Positions 1 through 6,786 of a DNA stretch of 28,715 nt are shown here, in pieces (position 1 is the stretch's first letter; each line of letters opens with the position of its first letter). The notes below the pieces were generated by a model, which had not been told where the DNA came from, did no database searches, and worked only from the letters and a program-made list of their open reading frames with translations. This DNA is from Acidobacteriota bacterium. GTDB lineage: Bacteria; Acidobacteriota; Holophagae; Thermotomaculales; Thermotomaculaceae. Location: the NCBI GenBank assembly GCA_027038695.1, contig JALWHA010000236.1, positions 1 through 28,715 of the forward strand. The letters run 5' to 3'. Position numbers and translations under genes: made by a program.

Positions 1-309
1 AGTTCTTTGCCTTTTACAAGGTTTTTGTAAACTTTAAACCTGTGGTTGCTGTTTGTTGTCCTTACAGGGTTTCTTTTACGCCTTATTAGCATGTCGTTTT
101 GCAAATAGCCTGTCCCTGCCTATTTGTATGCTGTAATGCCTTAATTCAGGCTTTATTTTGGCGTATATTTTACGACAACCCATGTACGGGTGCAGTTGCC
201 TTATGCTTCTTGCAAGCTCAAGGATTTTACTTTCTTCTTTTGAACGCAAGCTTTTTGCTTTACGGCTTTTGTAGAACCCGCTTCTGCTTATTCCTGCCTT
301 CTTACACAT
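1..309 (-). pseudogene. IS3-family transposase OrfB N-terminus, frameshifted and cut by the window edge
   Basis: The open part from the ATG at 309 encodes MCKKAGISRSGFYKSRKAKS, then PYMGCRKIYAKIKPEL and QIGRDRLFA. This is the N-terminal HTH_21-type region that precedes the DDE integrase core in IS3 OrfB proteins. The frame ends prematurely at 76-78. In a neighbouring frame, from about 105 to the window edge, the expected continuation appears (MLIRRKRNPVRTTNSNHRF, then KVYKNLVKGKE). A single indel near 100-110 therefore broke the gene. The catalytic DDE domain would lie beyond position 1 and cannot be assessed. The in-frame codons upstream of the ATG (ISVKA) are also OrfB-like, so the original product may have begun earlier or been made as a fusion. 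Confidence 0.78.
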
Positions 310-720
310 GGCTTTTACCGATATTGACTGACTTAATCTTCGTCCTTTTCCCTTTGGCTTCTTTGCGAGTTTTTTTATAACCTTCTATGTCGGTTATTCC
401 TACCTGTTTGCATAGCACTTCAAAGTAAGCCTGATTGATTACTTCGCTTAACCTTAAGCATCCGCAAGGGCTTTTTCAAGTTGTTTGATTCTCTTTTTTA
501 ATTGCTTGATTGTGTCTTGTTAATCCTGCATTTCTACCCTGACCGTTTTTAGCAATAAGTGTTCTTTGCCGTATTTTTTTAGCCAAAAGGTAATAGTGGA
601 ATGTCCTTTTATACCATATTTTTCCCTTGCTTCTTGTAGTGAATTGAATTTTCCCTCTTCAATTTCTTTCACCACATGCCTTTTGAATGCCTCACTGTAG
701 CGAATGTAGGTTTTTTTCAT
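302..720 (-). pseudogene. IS3-family transposase OrfA, broken by a stop and a frameshift
   Basis: The intact first part (residues 1-66 from the ATG at 720) is a helix-turn-helix transposase OrfA: it begins MKKTYIRYSEAFKRHVV and has the STITFWLKKYG segment typical of the family. A TAA at 520-522 interrupts it. The same frame continues beyond the stop as a leucine-rich coiled coil (IKQLKKRIKQLEKALADA) until a second stop at 454-456. From about 457 the reading frame must change to recover the conserved LRLSEVINQAYFEVLCKQVG tail, which ends at the stop at 302-304. So one nonsense change and one indel are needed to explain the gene. The start is supported by GGGAGG just upstream. The gene cannot make full-length OrfA. 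Confidence 0.8.
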
Positions 721-945
721 TTTCCCTCCCGATTTTAGGTTTTATGTGTCAACCTATATCAGGACGGGACAGGAAGGTATCTTTTTGATCTAAAAGGAGT
801 TTTATTTATCCAATTTAGCATTTAAAATCTATAATCAAGCATCTTTTTCTGTACCTGTGCTATAATTTTTATAGAAAAAACTATAACTTCAGGAGCAAAT
901 TCTTTACTTCTCTCAGAGAAAAGATAAACAAAAAACAAATATATG

Positions 946-975
946 AATAAAAAAAGCGGGGATAAAACCCCGCTT
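946..975 (-). terminator. Rho-independent terminator of the cytochrome operon
   Basis: An 8-bp perfect stem (plus-strand AAGCGGGG at 954-961 pairs with CCCCGCTT at 968-975) encloses a six-base loop. On the minus strand it is followed by a run of T from 955 down to 949. It lies 25 bases after the stop codon of the octaheme cytochrome gene, the right place to end that operon. There is no T run on the plus-strand side, so it acts in the minus direction. Confidence 0.9.
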
Positions 976-999
976 AAGTTATCATATTTATCGGACTAT

Positions 1000-2448
1000 T
1001 TATTTTTTATGCTTTTTATTATCAAACCTTCCGCCGAATTTCTGAGGATCGCCTTTGTATCCTAAAGCCTTCCAATCCATTCTGCCATGTTTGCCGTGGC
1101 AATCCTGACATTTCAAGGCCTTGTCTCCACCTACAACCTCGTGGAAGAGGCCCATATACCTTTCAACCTTAATCCATTCATAGTCTTTTGAGGTTATGTC
1201 TTTCCCAAAATATGTTTTGGCTCCTTCTATAACCGCCTTATTAACATCGCCTGTTTTAAAGATAGTATTAACGTTAATCGGAAGGATTAACCTTTCTTTC
1301 TTTAAAATAGGCATTTTGGCAATATGTCTCTTCATAGCATAGATCTTAGCGTTAGGATCGTTTATAGAACCGTCGGGATAAACCATTTTTACATAGCCGT
1401 TAACCGCTTTGGCAGGCTTATGAGGATCCTGGGCTATAGATTTTCCGTTCCACCACATATAAACAGGCCTTACATGCTTCTTTAATGTGTTTATTTCTCC
1501 GTGTTTTCCGTTTTTCTCTAATTCGTTCCTTGACCAATCCCTGTTAAGGTCAGTTGCGTCATACCTTGCATAATCTGGTATGTGACAGGTTGTGCAGTAA
1601 ACACTCTGAGTATGCTTGTTTAAAATATCGCTGTCATGGGGTTCGGCATCGTGACAGTTTTCGCATGCAACCTTTTCCCCGGGAAGATCCCTTGCAAGAA
1701 GGTCAACACCCCTGCCTGCAATTCTATGGTTTTTTGTGGTATGACAATCAATACAGGACATATCGTTTGCAAAGTGAACATCTAAATTCTCGTCAGCATC
1801 GTAATGTGCCATTTCAATGTCGCCTCTCTTGTAATTAGCGCCGCCGCCTGATCCTGCATGACACTTTAAGCACATTGCCGCGGTAGGTTTTCTGACATTT
1901 TTTGCCCTGAGAAGCAAAACTTCCGGATCCATATTGGGTACCCAATGAAGGGTGCCGTCTTTATCTCTTACTACTTTTCTTGAATAGCCGGGAGCATGGC
2001 ACATCAAACAGTCAATGTTTTCCAATTCCTTTTCAGTCATCTTTTCGGACGGCTTCTTACCGAATCCTATATGACATTTTGCGCACCCGTCAACAATGAC
2101 TTTCCCTTTTTTGTTTACATACCTGTCAATCCACGGAGCAACCGGATTGGTACAGAAATCATTGATATTATCAATTTTGCCCACCTTTGTTCCCGGTTTA
2201 ATACCGATTAAATCACTTGCCTGAGCCTTTGCGCTCCACTGATAATGAAGTGAATGGAATACATCTTCCGCTTCTTTTCTGTGACACTTCAAACATGTTT
2301 TTGTCCCCTCATACTTTTGAATGTAGTAGTAATGAGGAGGATTCATATCCTCGTCGTCATCGTCGTCCGCAAAAGCGACATGCACGGTAAGTGCAAGGAG
2401 CACAATGAGTAACGAGAAAAACCTTACCCATTTAAATGTTTCTTTCAT
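1000..2448 (-). CDS. Octaheme c-type cytochrome, tetrathionate-reductase (Otr)-like
   Basis: This 482-residue exported protein has eight CXXCH heme sites: CLKCH (about residue 52), CAKCH (122), CLMCH, CLKCH, CIDCH, CENCH, CTTCH and, far downstream, CQDCH. A signal peptide (residues 1-27, ending VAFA) is followed by an acidic DDDDDED run, so it should be periplasmic or outside the cell. The order of motifs, the NDFC segment before heme 2, the GGGANYKRGD segment after heme 4 and the TTKNHRIAGR stretch resemble, from memory, the octaheme tetrathionate reductase family of Shewanella Otr, whose catalytic heme has a lysine ligand. Members reduce tetrathionate, nitrite or hydroxylamine in vitro, and the true substrate is often unknown. 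The ATG at 2448 is chosen over the TTG at 2460 because GGGAGGGG directly precedes it. It is the last gene of a three-gene operon, 19 bp after the porin-like gene. Heme count is certain; substrate is not. Confidence 0.85.
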   Translation of the reverse strand: MKETFKWVRFFSLLIVLLALTVHVAFADDDDDEDMNPPHYYYIQKYEGTKTCLKCHRKEAEDVFHSLHYQWSAKAQASDLIGIKPGTKVGKIDNINDFCTNPVAPWIDRYVNKKGKVIVDGCAKCHIGFGKKPSEKMTEKELENIDCLMCHAPGYSRKVVRDKDGTLHWVPNMDPEVLLLRAKNVRKPTAAMCLKCHAGSGGGANYKRGDIEMAHYDADENLDVHFANDMSCIDCHTTKNHRIAGRGVDLLARDLPGEKVACENCHDAEPHDSDILNKHTQSVYCTTCHIPDYARYDATDLNRDWSRNELEKNGKHGEINTLKKHVRPVYMWWNGKSIAQDPHKPAKAVNGYVKMVYPDGSINDPNAKIYAMKRHIAKMPILKKERLILPINVNTIFKTGDVNKAVIEGAKTYFGKDITSKDYEWIKVERYMGLFHEVVGGDKALKCQDCHGKHGRMDWKALGYKGDPQKFGGRFDNKKHKK

Positions 2449-2467
2449 TTCCCCTCCCAAAATATTA

Positions 2468-4327
2468 TTAATACCTAACGGTTAAACTCATATAGATATT
2501 GTCAATCTTGTCATAAACAGGCATTAAGGTGTCAAATGCCGTTACATTTTCAATTTTCTTAGGCGCTCCTAACGGGCTTCCGCTCCCGGTATAATCATAG
2601 TCATAATGCTGATACCCCGTTGTTAAGAAGAATTTATCGCCGAAGAAGGGATAGATATAGTAGATCTCGTAAACTGAACCTCTCACGGCGGCCTTGCTGC
2701 CAGCGATATTGTCTTCAGCACCTGTAAAGTTAAACCAATACTTAGAACCATGGTTGTATTCAATACCTAACCTTGCACCGTTTGAGAAATCATAAATCAA
2801 ACCTGCCCATACTTCGTTTCCGCTATGCTTTTCCTGTCCGCCGTTGTCATTTAAGAGAGCGTCTTTGCCCCAGAAAGCCATCATCGGGTTTTTGGAAACA
2901 CCGCTGGGGTTAGTCCAGCTTTCCGAGTAAGAGAAAAAGTATTTGAAACCCTTGTAATTTCCTTCAACCAATAATGTGGCAAGGTCAATTGAACCTATGT
3001 TGTTTGAAGGCTGCAACCTTGATACGTAGCCTCCCGGGTTCGCCGCAAGATAGTATTCGTCAAAATTCCCGTCGTTGTTAATATCAACACCGTTTACGGT
3101 AAAAGGCATAACAACCGTTCCGGTAAAACCGTCGGTTACGTCAAAAGCATGCGCATAGCTTAAGGTTACCCTGAAATTTTCAGTCCTGTAGAGGTTTGAA
3201 ATAAAACCCGCAAGGTGAACATCTTTAATATCGGGATTGTTGTAAGTTGAATATGAGTTGCCCCAACCTGATTCAAAACCTAAGCCGTAACATAGCTTAA
3301 AGGTAAATCCGGGTATTCCCATCTTGTCTTCAAGGTTAAATCCCAGACTAATACCATCAAACTGCCAGTTGATTATAGTAGCAATAGGAGAACCGCCTAC
3401 AACAGAATAATTTTTGTATTCCATAGGCAATCCGTCGGTGGAAGGCCTTCTTCCTACAGAGAAATGCCAATTATCCCCCGAGTAGGTAAAAAATGCCCTT
3501 TCAACCCTTAACTTATCGTCTGTCGGTACAGATGCGTCAAGGCCGTCAATTAACATTGAATTCATCTGTCCGTTGTAGAATTTCATATCGGCGCCGTCAC
3601 CCCATGTTTTGTACATAGTGATCCTGCCCATAAACTTTAAATTGTCATTGATCTTGGAAGCCATATTGATTCTTAATCTTGTGGAGTACATTACTGCATT
3701 ATCGTTATTATCAACTTTCGGAGAGATACCGTTAAACATCATCTGATATAAAGGCAAATCAGCTGCACCGAACTTATCTGAGAAATAAGGCACGCCTAAA
3801 GAGTTAACTGCGATTGAAGGCATATCGTATTGATCAAACTGGCCGTTGCCGTTCATATCTACAAAACCGTTTGCGGAAACAAAACCCATCTGAACCATTG
3901 CACTCATCATCCCTTGAAGAACCTGGCCGTAAGTTTGTGCAAAAGCAGGGTTAAATGTGTAACCTGAACCTTCACCGTAAAGGGTTCCCCCTATCTGCCC
4001 CGCAGGGACTGCAAGCCTGTTAAAAGCCCACAACTGCAGCATAGCGCTTGCCCAATCAGGCATAACCCTCATATCGGTATAATGAAGAGAATCCGCCCTC
4101 GACCTTAATTCGTAAGAAAAGTTGATTTTGTCCATAACGGTATGCTGTTCGTTTCTGTCAACCCTGTCAGACATATCGTCAAGGTCATCCTGCATATCGT
4201 TAATCTGCTCCTGCAACTCTTTAATCTTTTTTTCCAACTCTTTTTTGGTGACTGTCTGAGAATAAGATTTGAAGCCAAAAAGTGAAAAAACGCACATAAT
4301 CAGGATAAATAAAAACTTCCTGAACAT
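2468..4327 (-). CDS. Outer-membrane beta-barrel protein (DUF3373-like porin) linked to cytochromes
   Basis: The 619-residue protein has a signal peptide (1-23), a heptad-rich coiled coil (about 27-60), then a long alternating, aromatic-rich region ending in IYMSLTVRY. The terminal aromatic is typical of outer-membrane beta-barrels recognised by the BAM complex. Phrases such as GRITMYKTWGD (234-244), FSVGRRPSTDG (289-299) and CYGLGFESGWG (346-356) recall, from memory, the DUF3373 family found beside multiheme cytochromes in Desulfobacterota and Campylobacterota. Two segments look like calcium-binding loops: DMNGNGQFDQYD (157-168) and DINNDGNFDEYY (415-426). The coiled coil may anchor the barrel to peptidoglycan or make trimers. 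GGGAGG precedes the ATG. It lies between a monoheme and an octaheme cytochrome, so a role as a channel or docking scaffold for electron transfer or substrate entry is inferred. Barrel assignment is firm; function is not. Confidence 0.75.
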   Translation of the reverse strand: MFRKFLFILIMCVFSLFGFKSYSQTVTKKELEKKIKELQEQINDMQDDLDDMSDRVDRNEQHTVMDKINFSYELRSRADSLHYTDMRVMPDWASAMLQLWAFNRLAVPAGQIGGTLYGEGSGYTFNPAFAQTYGQVLQGMMSAMVQMGFVSANGFVDMNGNGQFDQYDMPSIAVNSLGVPYFSDKFGAADLPLYQMMFNGISPKVDNNDNAVMYSTRLRINMASKINDNLKFMGRITMYKTWGDGADMKFYNGQMNSMLIDGLDASVPTDDKLRVERAFFTYSGDNWHFSVGRRPSTDGLPMEYKNYSVVGGSPIATIINWQFDGISLGFNLEDKMGIPGFTFKLCYGLGFESGWGNSYSTYNNPDIKDVHLAGFISNLYRTENFRVTLSYAHAFDVTDGFTGTVVMPFTVNGVDINNDGNFDEYYLAANPGGYVSRLQPSNNIGSIDLATLLVEGNYKGFKYFFSYSESWTNPSGVSKNPMMAFWGKDALLNDNGGQEKHSGNEVWAGLIYDFSNGARLGIEYNHGSKYWFNFTGAEDNIAGSKAAVRGSVYEIYYIYPFFGDKFFLTTGYQHYDYDYTGSGSPLGAPKKIENVTAFDTLMPVYDKIDNIYMSLTVRY

Positions 4328-4350
4328 AAAAACCTCCCTAAAATTTAAAA

Positions 4351-4378
4351 AAATGGGAAAAGGGGGAATGCTCCCCCT
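4351..4378 (-). terminator. Hairpin between the monoheme cytochrome and porin genes, possible partial terminator
   Basis: A perfect 7-bp stem (AGGGGGA at 4361-4367 with TCCCCCT at 4372-4378) has a four-base loop. On the minus strand it is followed by TTTCCCATTTTTTT, an interrupted T tract. It sits 17 bases after the cytochrome stop codon and before the porin ribosome site. The broken T tract suggests leaky termination or protection of the upstream message rather than a full stop. Confidence 0.6.
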
Positions 4379-4395
4379 ATATTAAATTTTGTCTA

Positions 4396-4734
4396 TTAAT
4401 CGCAGGTTTGAGGGTGTTCCGAGTCCATCGCTCCTACATAGCAGAAAGACCAGAGGTCATTGATGTCTTTTTCGGAAAGTTTAACCTTAATGTTTGCTTT
4501 ATCATGTTTTCTATTTAACTTTTTAGCATTATCTTTCAAATACCTCTTCCACTGTGCCCTTGTTTTGTAAGCAGGGGTTAACTTCTTTGCTTTTTTACCG
4601 TTATGACAGGCCTTGCACTGCTCCCTGAAGATCTTTTTGCCGTGAGCGATATCTCCCTTTTTCCTATTCAAAGCAAGAACACTTAAAGATGAAACCATTA
4701 AAATCGCACATACTAAAATCAAAACCTTTTTCAT
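4396..4734 (-). CDS. Small basic monoheme cytochrome c
   Basis: The 112-residue protein has a signal peptide (1-21) and one heme site, CKACH at 40-44. The mature protein is very rich in lysine, so it should be strongly basic. M103 in GAMDSEH is a candidate distal heme ligand. The tail has two further cysteines (C98 and C111, the latter in HPQTCD) that might form a disulfide. The ATG at 4734 is preferred over the in-frame ATG at 4752 because GGAGG lies six bases before it and the signal peptide then starts MKK. It is the first gene of the cytochrome operon, downstream of a clear sigma-70 promoter, and probably shuttles electrons in the periplasm to or from the octaheme cytochrome (inferred from position). 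The heme site is certain; the subfamily is not. Confidence 0.88.
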   Translation of the reverse strand: MKKVLILVCAILMVSSLSVLALNRKKGDIAHGKKIFREQCKACHNGKKAKKLTPAYKTRAQWKRYLKDNAKKLNRKHDKANIKVKLSEKDINDLWSFCYVGAMDSEHPQTCD

Positions 4735-4804
4735 TGAATTCCTCCGAAACATAACATTTATTTTTGATTAACCTATACAAATTAGTCCTTTCGCACTTCC
4801 GCAG

Positions 4805-4834
4805 ATTATAATATCACATTTTCCTAATATACAA
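4805..4834 (-). promoter_or_regulatory. Sigma-70-type promoter of the cytochrome operon
   Basis: On the minus strand, TTGTAT (4829-4834) and a perfect TATAAT (4805-4810) are 18 bp apart. The start codon of the monoheme cytochrome gene is about 70 bases downstream, leaving a short 5' leader. This separates the cytochrome operon from the aro genes that end at 4873. No terminator hairpin is visible between the aro stop and this promoter. Confidence 0.7.
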
Positions 4835-4872
4835 GAAAAAAATTAAAAAAACTTTGTGAAATTAAATCTGTT

Positions 4873-6147
4873 TTACGAATTTAAAAGTTTACCTAATTCG
4901 TAATAAATAGTTTCAACCGAAGTGTTCAAATCTTTGTTTGAGGTATTAAGAATTAAGTCCGAAACTCCGTAGTAATCTTTAATCCTTTTTTTATAAAGAC
5001 TATGAAAAGAATTAAAATCCAATCTCAAAGGCCTGTCTGATCTTGCAGTTCTTTTATAGAACTCTTTGATATCCCCGCATAGAAAAATATTATAGTAAGA
5101 GTTGTTTAGTTCTTGAAAACAGTCCTTATTAGTTAAAATCCCTCCCCCGGTCGCTAATAAAATTTTCTTTTCTCTGCTAAATTTTAACAAATATTCTTTT
5201 TCAAGCCGCCTGAAATAACCTTCTCCGTACCTTTTAAAGATATCGGGAATATTTTTCCCTTCACCTTTTTCAATTTCCTTATCAAGGTCTATAAAATCGT
5301 AACCGATTTTTTCTCCTAAAATATTTCCAATTGTTGTTTTACCGCTTCCCATAAACCCGATTAACGCTATTTTTTCTAATTTTCTTCCTTTAATTTCCCT
5401 GATAAACAAATCACTATCGTTACAGTTAAAACCGAATTTTGAACAGGACACTTTACCCTGTCCAATCAACCATTCTTCCCCTGAAATATAGATAACCCTA
5501 TTGTTTTCACATTCTTCCTTAAAAAAATGTTGCTTGTATATAGCGGTAAAAAATACTGCACCCCTCTTCATTAATGATATATTTATATCTATTTTCACGG
5601 GGATGGTGTAAACAACTGCGTCAACACTATTTAATACACCGTCTATCTCTTCAAAAGATATAAATTCCGCTCCGAACCTTGAAGCGGTTTGTCTTCCTCT
5701 TTCCTCGCTTCTATTTGAGACAAAGCATTCAGCCCCTTCTCTTTTGTATGCAAATAAGGCTGCTCGTGCCGCTCCTCCCGCTCCAATCACGAGGATTTTT
5801 TTATTCTTAAGGTTTCTTAAAGCCTTTTTCAACGGGATTAATGCACCGAATATATCGGTATTAAAGCCTTTTGTTTTCCCATCAAAAACCAAAGTGTTTA
5901 CCCCTTCAACTTTCATAGCCTCTTCACTTGCGGAGTCTGTTATTTTTAATAAATCTTTTTTATAAGGCATGGTTATATTTATTCCCTTAACCCCTAAAAG
6001 GTTACAGGTTTCAAGGGTGTCTTCAAGGTTGTTAGAGGCTATACGGGAATAATAGGCGTCTATCTTATTTCTTTTAAAAAAGGAATTAAACATAAGGGGG
6101 CTTTTGCTGTGCGCCACAGGCCTACCGATTACCGCATAGCGTTTCAT
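4873..6147 (-). CDS. aroE/aroK: Fused shikimate dehydrogenase and shikimate kinase
   Basis: This 424-residue protein joins two consecutive shikimate-pathway enzymes. Residues 1 to about 250 are shikimate dehydrogenase (AroE; NADPH reduction of 3-dehydroshikimate): SKSP at 14-17, catalytic lysine K63 in NITMPYKK, N84, D98 in FNTD, and the GAGGAARAA nucleotide loop at 122-130. Q230 fits the late conserved glutamine. From about 258 on is shikimate kinase (AroK): Walker A GFMGSGKTT at 264-272, the FIDLD acid, FRRLE, an ATGGG loop and the DRPLR lid arginine. The AroE end before the junction is divergent: the usual DVVY-P motif is replaced by FTAIYKQHFF. AroE and AroK are separate proteins in most bacteria. 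The gene abuts aroD with zero spacing (TAA then ATG) and is last in the aro operon. Both sets of catalytic residues are present, so both activities are expected. Confidence 0.93.
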   Translation of the reverse strand: MKRYAVIGRPVAHSKSPLMFNSFFKRNKIDAYYSRIASNNLEDTLETCNLLGVKGINITMPYKKDLLKITDSASEEAMKVEGVNTLVFDGKTKGFNTDIFGALIPLKKALRNLKNKKILVIGAGGAARAALFAYKREGAECFVSNRSEERGRQTASRFGAEFISFEEIDGVLNSVDAVVYTIPVKIDINISLMKRGAVFFTAIYKQHFFKEECENNRVIYISGEEWLIGQGKVSCSKFGFNCNDSDLFIREIKGRKLEKIALIGFMGSGKTTIGNILGEKIGYDFIDLDKEIEKGEGKNIPDIFKRYGEGYFRRLEKEYLLKFSREKKILLATGGGILTNKDCFQELNNSYYNIFLCGDIKEFYKRTARSDRPLRLDFNSFHSLYKKRIKDYYGVSDLILNTSNKDLNTSVETIYYELGKLLNS

Positions 6148-6786
6148 TTAGAATAATTCTCCGAAAAAATCATAAAATTCACTCATCTTAAAGTAATCTA
6201 TCTGTCCGGGAGCCGCAGCCTTCCCCCCTATACTTGCAAAGGTAAACCGAGAGCCTAAAAGCGGGGCAAAAAGCCTTGTTTTTTTACCTAAATCACCCAT
6301 TCCCAGGACAACAAGAGGAATATTCAATTTCAAGAGAGAAAGCAAAGTAAGGTTGTCTCTTTCATTATTAACATAGGTTGCTATTTTTAGGATTGAAGGA
6401 TTAAAATATCTGTATTCTTCCTCCGCTATGTTTTTCAGGAAATCAAATTCAGGTGTTTTCTTGAAATTATGATAAGAGTGTATCCTTTTTACGCCATAAT
6501 CGTCACACAACTTGATTAGCCTTTCTTTCACGGGATTTTCGGTTTCAAACTCAATATCAACGTATTCGGGAGAGTATTTAATTGCCTCTTTCAAATATTT
6601 TATTCTATCAATTCCTTCCGTTTCCCTGCAGGTTACAATAACATTTTTGTTTATTGAGAAAAATTCCTTCAATTCCCCTAACCGCGGTTTTATTAAATCA
6701 AGCCTTAATTCACAAAAATCATAACTTTTTAATATTTCTTTAACCTTTTTTATATCAGTTTCCGTAACACTTATGCAGATCTTCAA
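6148..6786 (-). CDS. aroD: Type I 3-dehydroquinate dehydratase
   Basis: AroD dehydrates 3-dehydroquinate to 3-dehydroshikimate through a Schiff base, the third step of aromatic amino acid synthesis. The 212-residue length and motifs fit the type I class: E26, R28 and D30 in CELRLDL, catalytic H106 in SYHNF, Schiff-base lysine K134 in ILKIATY, and the C-terminal GSRFTFAS and AAPGQ segments. This class differs completely from the type II (AroQ) dodecamer found in many bacteria. The gene overlaps the end of aroB by 32 bp and abuts the aroE/aroK fusion, so the three are translationally coupled. The product feeds directly into the AroE half of the downstream fusion. The call is secure. Confidence 0.95.
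   Translation of the reverse strand: MKICISVTETDIKKVKEILKSYDFCELRLDLIKPRLGELKEFFSINKNVIVTCRETEGIDRIKYLKEAIKYSPEYVDIEFETENPVKERLIKLCDDYGVKRIHSYHNFKKTPEFDFLKNIAEEEYRYFNPSILKIATYVNNERDNLTLLSLLKLNIPLVVLGMGDLGKKTRLFAPLLGSRFTFASIGGKAAAPGQIDYFKMSEFYDFFGELF

Larger units (their letters stand above)
1..771 (-). mobile_element. Decayed IS3-family insertion sequence, one end only
   Basis: The element runs off the left edge of the window. Its transposase-side end is visible at 771: read on the minus strand it begins TGTCCCGTCCTGATATAGG, which has the TG start typical of IS3-family inverted repeats. It is followed by a strong GGGAGG ribosome site and the OrfA start at 720. Both transposase frames are present but broken: a nonsense codon at 520-522, a frame jump near 455-460 and another near 100-110. 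Arginine codons in the element are largely CGN (CGC and CGT seen), while neighbouring genes use AGG/AGA, which fits a foreign origin. The other inverted repeat and any target duplication lie outside the window. The insertion sits downstream of the cytochrome operon terminator and interrupts no visible gene. Confidence 0.85.

Noticed and set aside
370..377. Run of seven A on the minus strand as a programmed -1 frameshift site between OrfA and OrfB
   Set aside because: A -1 slip there runs into a stop soon after and does not reach the OrfB frame; in this broken copy the site cannot be interpreted.
99..380. Plus-strand ORF of 93 codons within the IS relic
   Set aside because: It is opposite the transposase frames, has no ribosome site that I can see, and its product is a cysteine- and leucine-rich shadow of the OrfB sequence.
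903..928. Imperfect palindrome (TTCTCT and AGAGAA) after the cytochrome terminator
   Set aside because: Short, A-T rich and without a T run or partner feature; likely chance.
772..945. Gap between the IS end and the cytochrome terminator as a possible hidden gene or small RNA
   Set aside because: Only 174 bp, no ORF of note and no promoter with two good boxes; nothing supported.
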